Assembly: GCA_937902905.1 (NCBI GenBank)
Contig: CALELW010000121.1
Coordinates: 1 to 6,690, forward strand
Source of the DNA: an uncultured Clostridium sp.
GTDB lineage: Bacteria; Bacillota; Clostridia; Lachnospirales; Lachnospiraceae
Reading direction: 5' to 3'
DNA length: 6,690 nucleotides
The notes beneath the pieces were generated by a model. It saw nothing but the letters and a program-made list of their open reading frames with translations. It did no database searches and was not told the DNA's origin. The position numbers and the translations under genes were made by a program. Shown here one piece after another: positions 5,587 through 6,690 of the stretch (positions are counted from its first letter, which is position 1; every line of letters starts with the position of its first letter).

Positions 5587-6567
5587 ATGTTATGTCCAAA
5601 ATGTAACAAAGAAATACTGGACAATGAAACTTTCTGCAATTACTGCGGAAAAGAAATTGCTAAGAAAGAGTCGAATAAACTGTTTTTCGTTGTAATAGCC
5701 ATTGTTATTGTTTTAGTAATGTCAGTTGCTGTTTTTTTTGGATACCGTCGTTTTAATCACAGAACCCTTGATTTTTCATCTATTGAAATTGTGCGCTACT
5801 TGAATAAGTCTTCACTTTCACTTCACATGGATGATATAACTGACAAGGGAATTGTGGTAGAGCCTTCTTATGGTAATACAACAGTAACCACATGGATAGA
5901 TGATTCCGGGGAAGAAGATTCAAACAAATGCATTTCCTTTAGTTCTGACCGTAATGCAAAGAAATATTGTGAAGATTCTGAACCATCTTCTTATCGTTTA
6001 CAATATGGTAATATTGTACTTGAATTATCTTCTAAAATAAAAGACGATACTTTTTCGGATTATAAAAATGAAATGGCAGACTTAGAAAAAAACAAGGATA
6101 GCGAATACACAAAAAAGAGGATGATACAAAATCAGCCAAGTTCTTTTGCTGATTTTGACCCTTTTATGAAAAAAGTTGAAGAAACAGCTGCTATGCTTAC
6201 GAAATATTGTACATTCGAGGAACAAACCATTGATTATATTTCAAATGATGGCATCTATAAAAATTTATATTATTTTAACGGAGGGTCGTATACTGAAAGA
6301 GCAAGTATGTTTGTTGAATATAATGAAGGTAACAAAATAACTGAAATTTTTGTATCAGGCGGTTTGGGAGAAAACGTCAACACATATGTGGCTGCTGTAA
6401 CCACCGTGTTTCATGCACTTAATATCAATGAAAATGATGGTAGGTCAATTGTTTCTCATTTATTTGACAAAGAGTATGAGATTACTATTGATGATTACTC
6501 TATCCGTACACATTGTGATGAAGATGGTCATTACCCTTATATGGTTATAGAAAAAGCCTCAAAATGA
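5587..6567 (+). CDS. Zinc-ribbon single-pass membrane protein with unrecognised outer domain
   Basis: The product has 326 residues from the ATG at 5587. The N-terminus is a short zinc ribbon with two CxxC knuckles: C3-P-K-C6 and C17-N-Y-C20-G, of the type found at the start of many Firmicutes membrane proteins. One strongly hydrophobic helix (about 32-53) follows, with Lys on the N side and RR after it. The remaining roughly 270 residues are rich in Asp, Glu, Ser and Tyr and probably lie outside the cell; no domain, catalytic motif or repeat is recognised there. Orientation with the zinc ribbon inside is assumed from the family pattern, since charges flank both sides of the helix. Its own promoter and the terminator upstream argue against co-transcription with the kinase unit, so a functional link is only positional. 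The likely role is sensing or signalling at the membrane, with low certainty. Confidence 0.85.
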   Translation: MLCPKCNKEILDNETFCNYCGKEIAKKESNKLFFVVIAIVIVLVMSVAVFFGYRRFNHRTLDFSSIEIVRYLNKSSLSLHMDDITDKGIVVEPSYGNTTVTTWIDDSGEEDSNKCISFSSDRNAKKYCEDSEPSSYRLQYGNIVLELSSKIKDDTFSDYKNEMADLEKNKDSEYTKKRMIQNQPSSFADFDPFMKKVEETAAMLTKYCTFEEQTIDYISNDGIYKNLYYFNGGSYTERASMFVEYNEGNKITEIFVSGGLGENVNTYVAAVTTVFHALNINENDGRSIVSHLFDKEYEITIDDYSIRTHCDEDGHYPYMVIEKASK

Positions 6568-6588
6568 TAAGTGTTTTAAGTGCTTTTT
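6551..6588 (+). terminator. Possible terminator overlapping the end of the zinc-ribbon gene
   Basis: AAAAAGC (6551-6557) can pair with GCTTTTT (6582-6588), and AAAA (6561-6564) with TTTT (6574-6577) inside it. The structure begins within the last codons and spans the stop codon. The T-run is part of the stem, and most pairs are A-T, so it is a weak candidate. No better terminator is seen before the window ends. Confidence 0.35.
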
Positions 6589-6624
6589 GGATTGTAACTT
6601 CAAAGTGTGAGTTTTGTCATTAGC

Positions 6625-6636
6625 TATTAATTAATA
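6625..6636. repeat. 12-nt AT palindrome TATTAATTAATA
   Basis: A perfect self-complementary 12-mer lies in the non-coding tail of the window. It contains only A and T, so chance occurrence is likely. Confidence 0.25.
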
Positions 6637-6642
6637 TAGGTA

Positions 6643-6672
6643 ATTGCGAAACTCGCGATGCTCGTTCGCAAT
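6643..6672. repeat. GC-rich inverted repeat ATTGCGAA ... TTCGCAAT
   Basis: An 8-bp perfect inverted repeat flanks a 14-nt loop rich in CpG (ACTCGCGATGCTCG). It stands out from the AT-rich surroundings. It lacks a T-run on the plus strand and is not an obvious terminator. It may be a dispersed intergenic palindrome or the edge of a small mobile repeat; only one copy is in the window, so this cannot be settled here. Confidence 0.5.
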
Positions 6673-6690
6673 CTTGAACCCAAACAAGGA

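Overview
This AT-rich window looks like chromosome from a low-GC Gram-positive anaerobe, most likely a Clostridia member of the Lachnospiraceae type. That inference rests on strong Shine-Dalgarno sequences, U-tailed intrinsic terminators, Thr-Pro linkers joined to fibronectin type III repeats, a PASTA kinase, and a zinc-ribbon membrane protein. No species can be named from the sequence alone.

Layout: (1) Bases 1-433 are the 3' end of pnp (polynucleotide phosphorylase, KH plus S1 domains), closed by a strong terminator at 457-493. (2) Bases 434-870 hold no convincing gene. They contain several hairpins, two with T-runs that look like further terminators, and a recurring CAACGC/GCGTTG core that can form mutually exclusive stems. 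An extended -10 promoter (808-816) sits at the right edge. (3) Bases 871-5451 are a tight three-gene unit with 6 and 12 nt gaps. It encodes a secreted two-domain plus Fn3 protein with a very basic C-terminus, a membrane Ser/Thr kinase with a single extracellular PASTA domain, and a cytoplasmic protein with a possible helix-turn-helix. It ends at a textbook terminator (5464-5490). (4) A separately transcribed single gene (5587-6567) encodes a zinc-ribbon, single-pass membrane protein with an unrecognised outer domain. (5) Bases 6568-6690 are non-coding and carry inverted repeats.

Possible joint function (inference): the secreted protein and the kinase ectodomain share the same Thr-Pro linker style and would both lie in the cell wall. 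The kinase could sense wall or ligand state through its PASTA domain and pass the signal to the cytoplasmic partner. The usual PP2C phosphatase neighbour of PrkC-type kinases is absent here, so this looks like an accessory kinase module rather than the housekeeping PrkC locus. None of this is demonstrated by the sequence alone.
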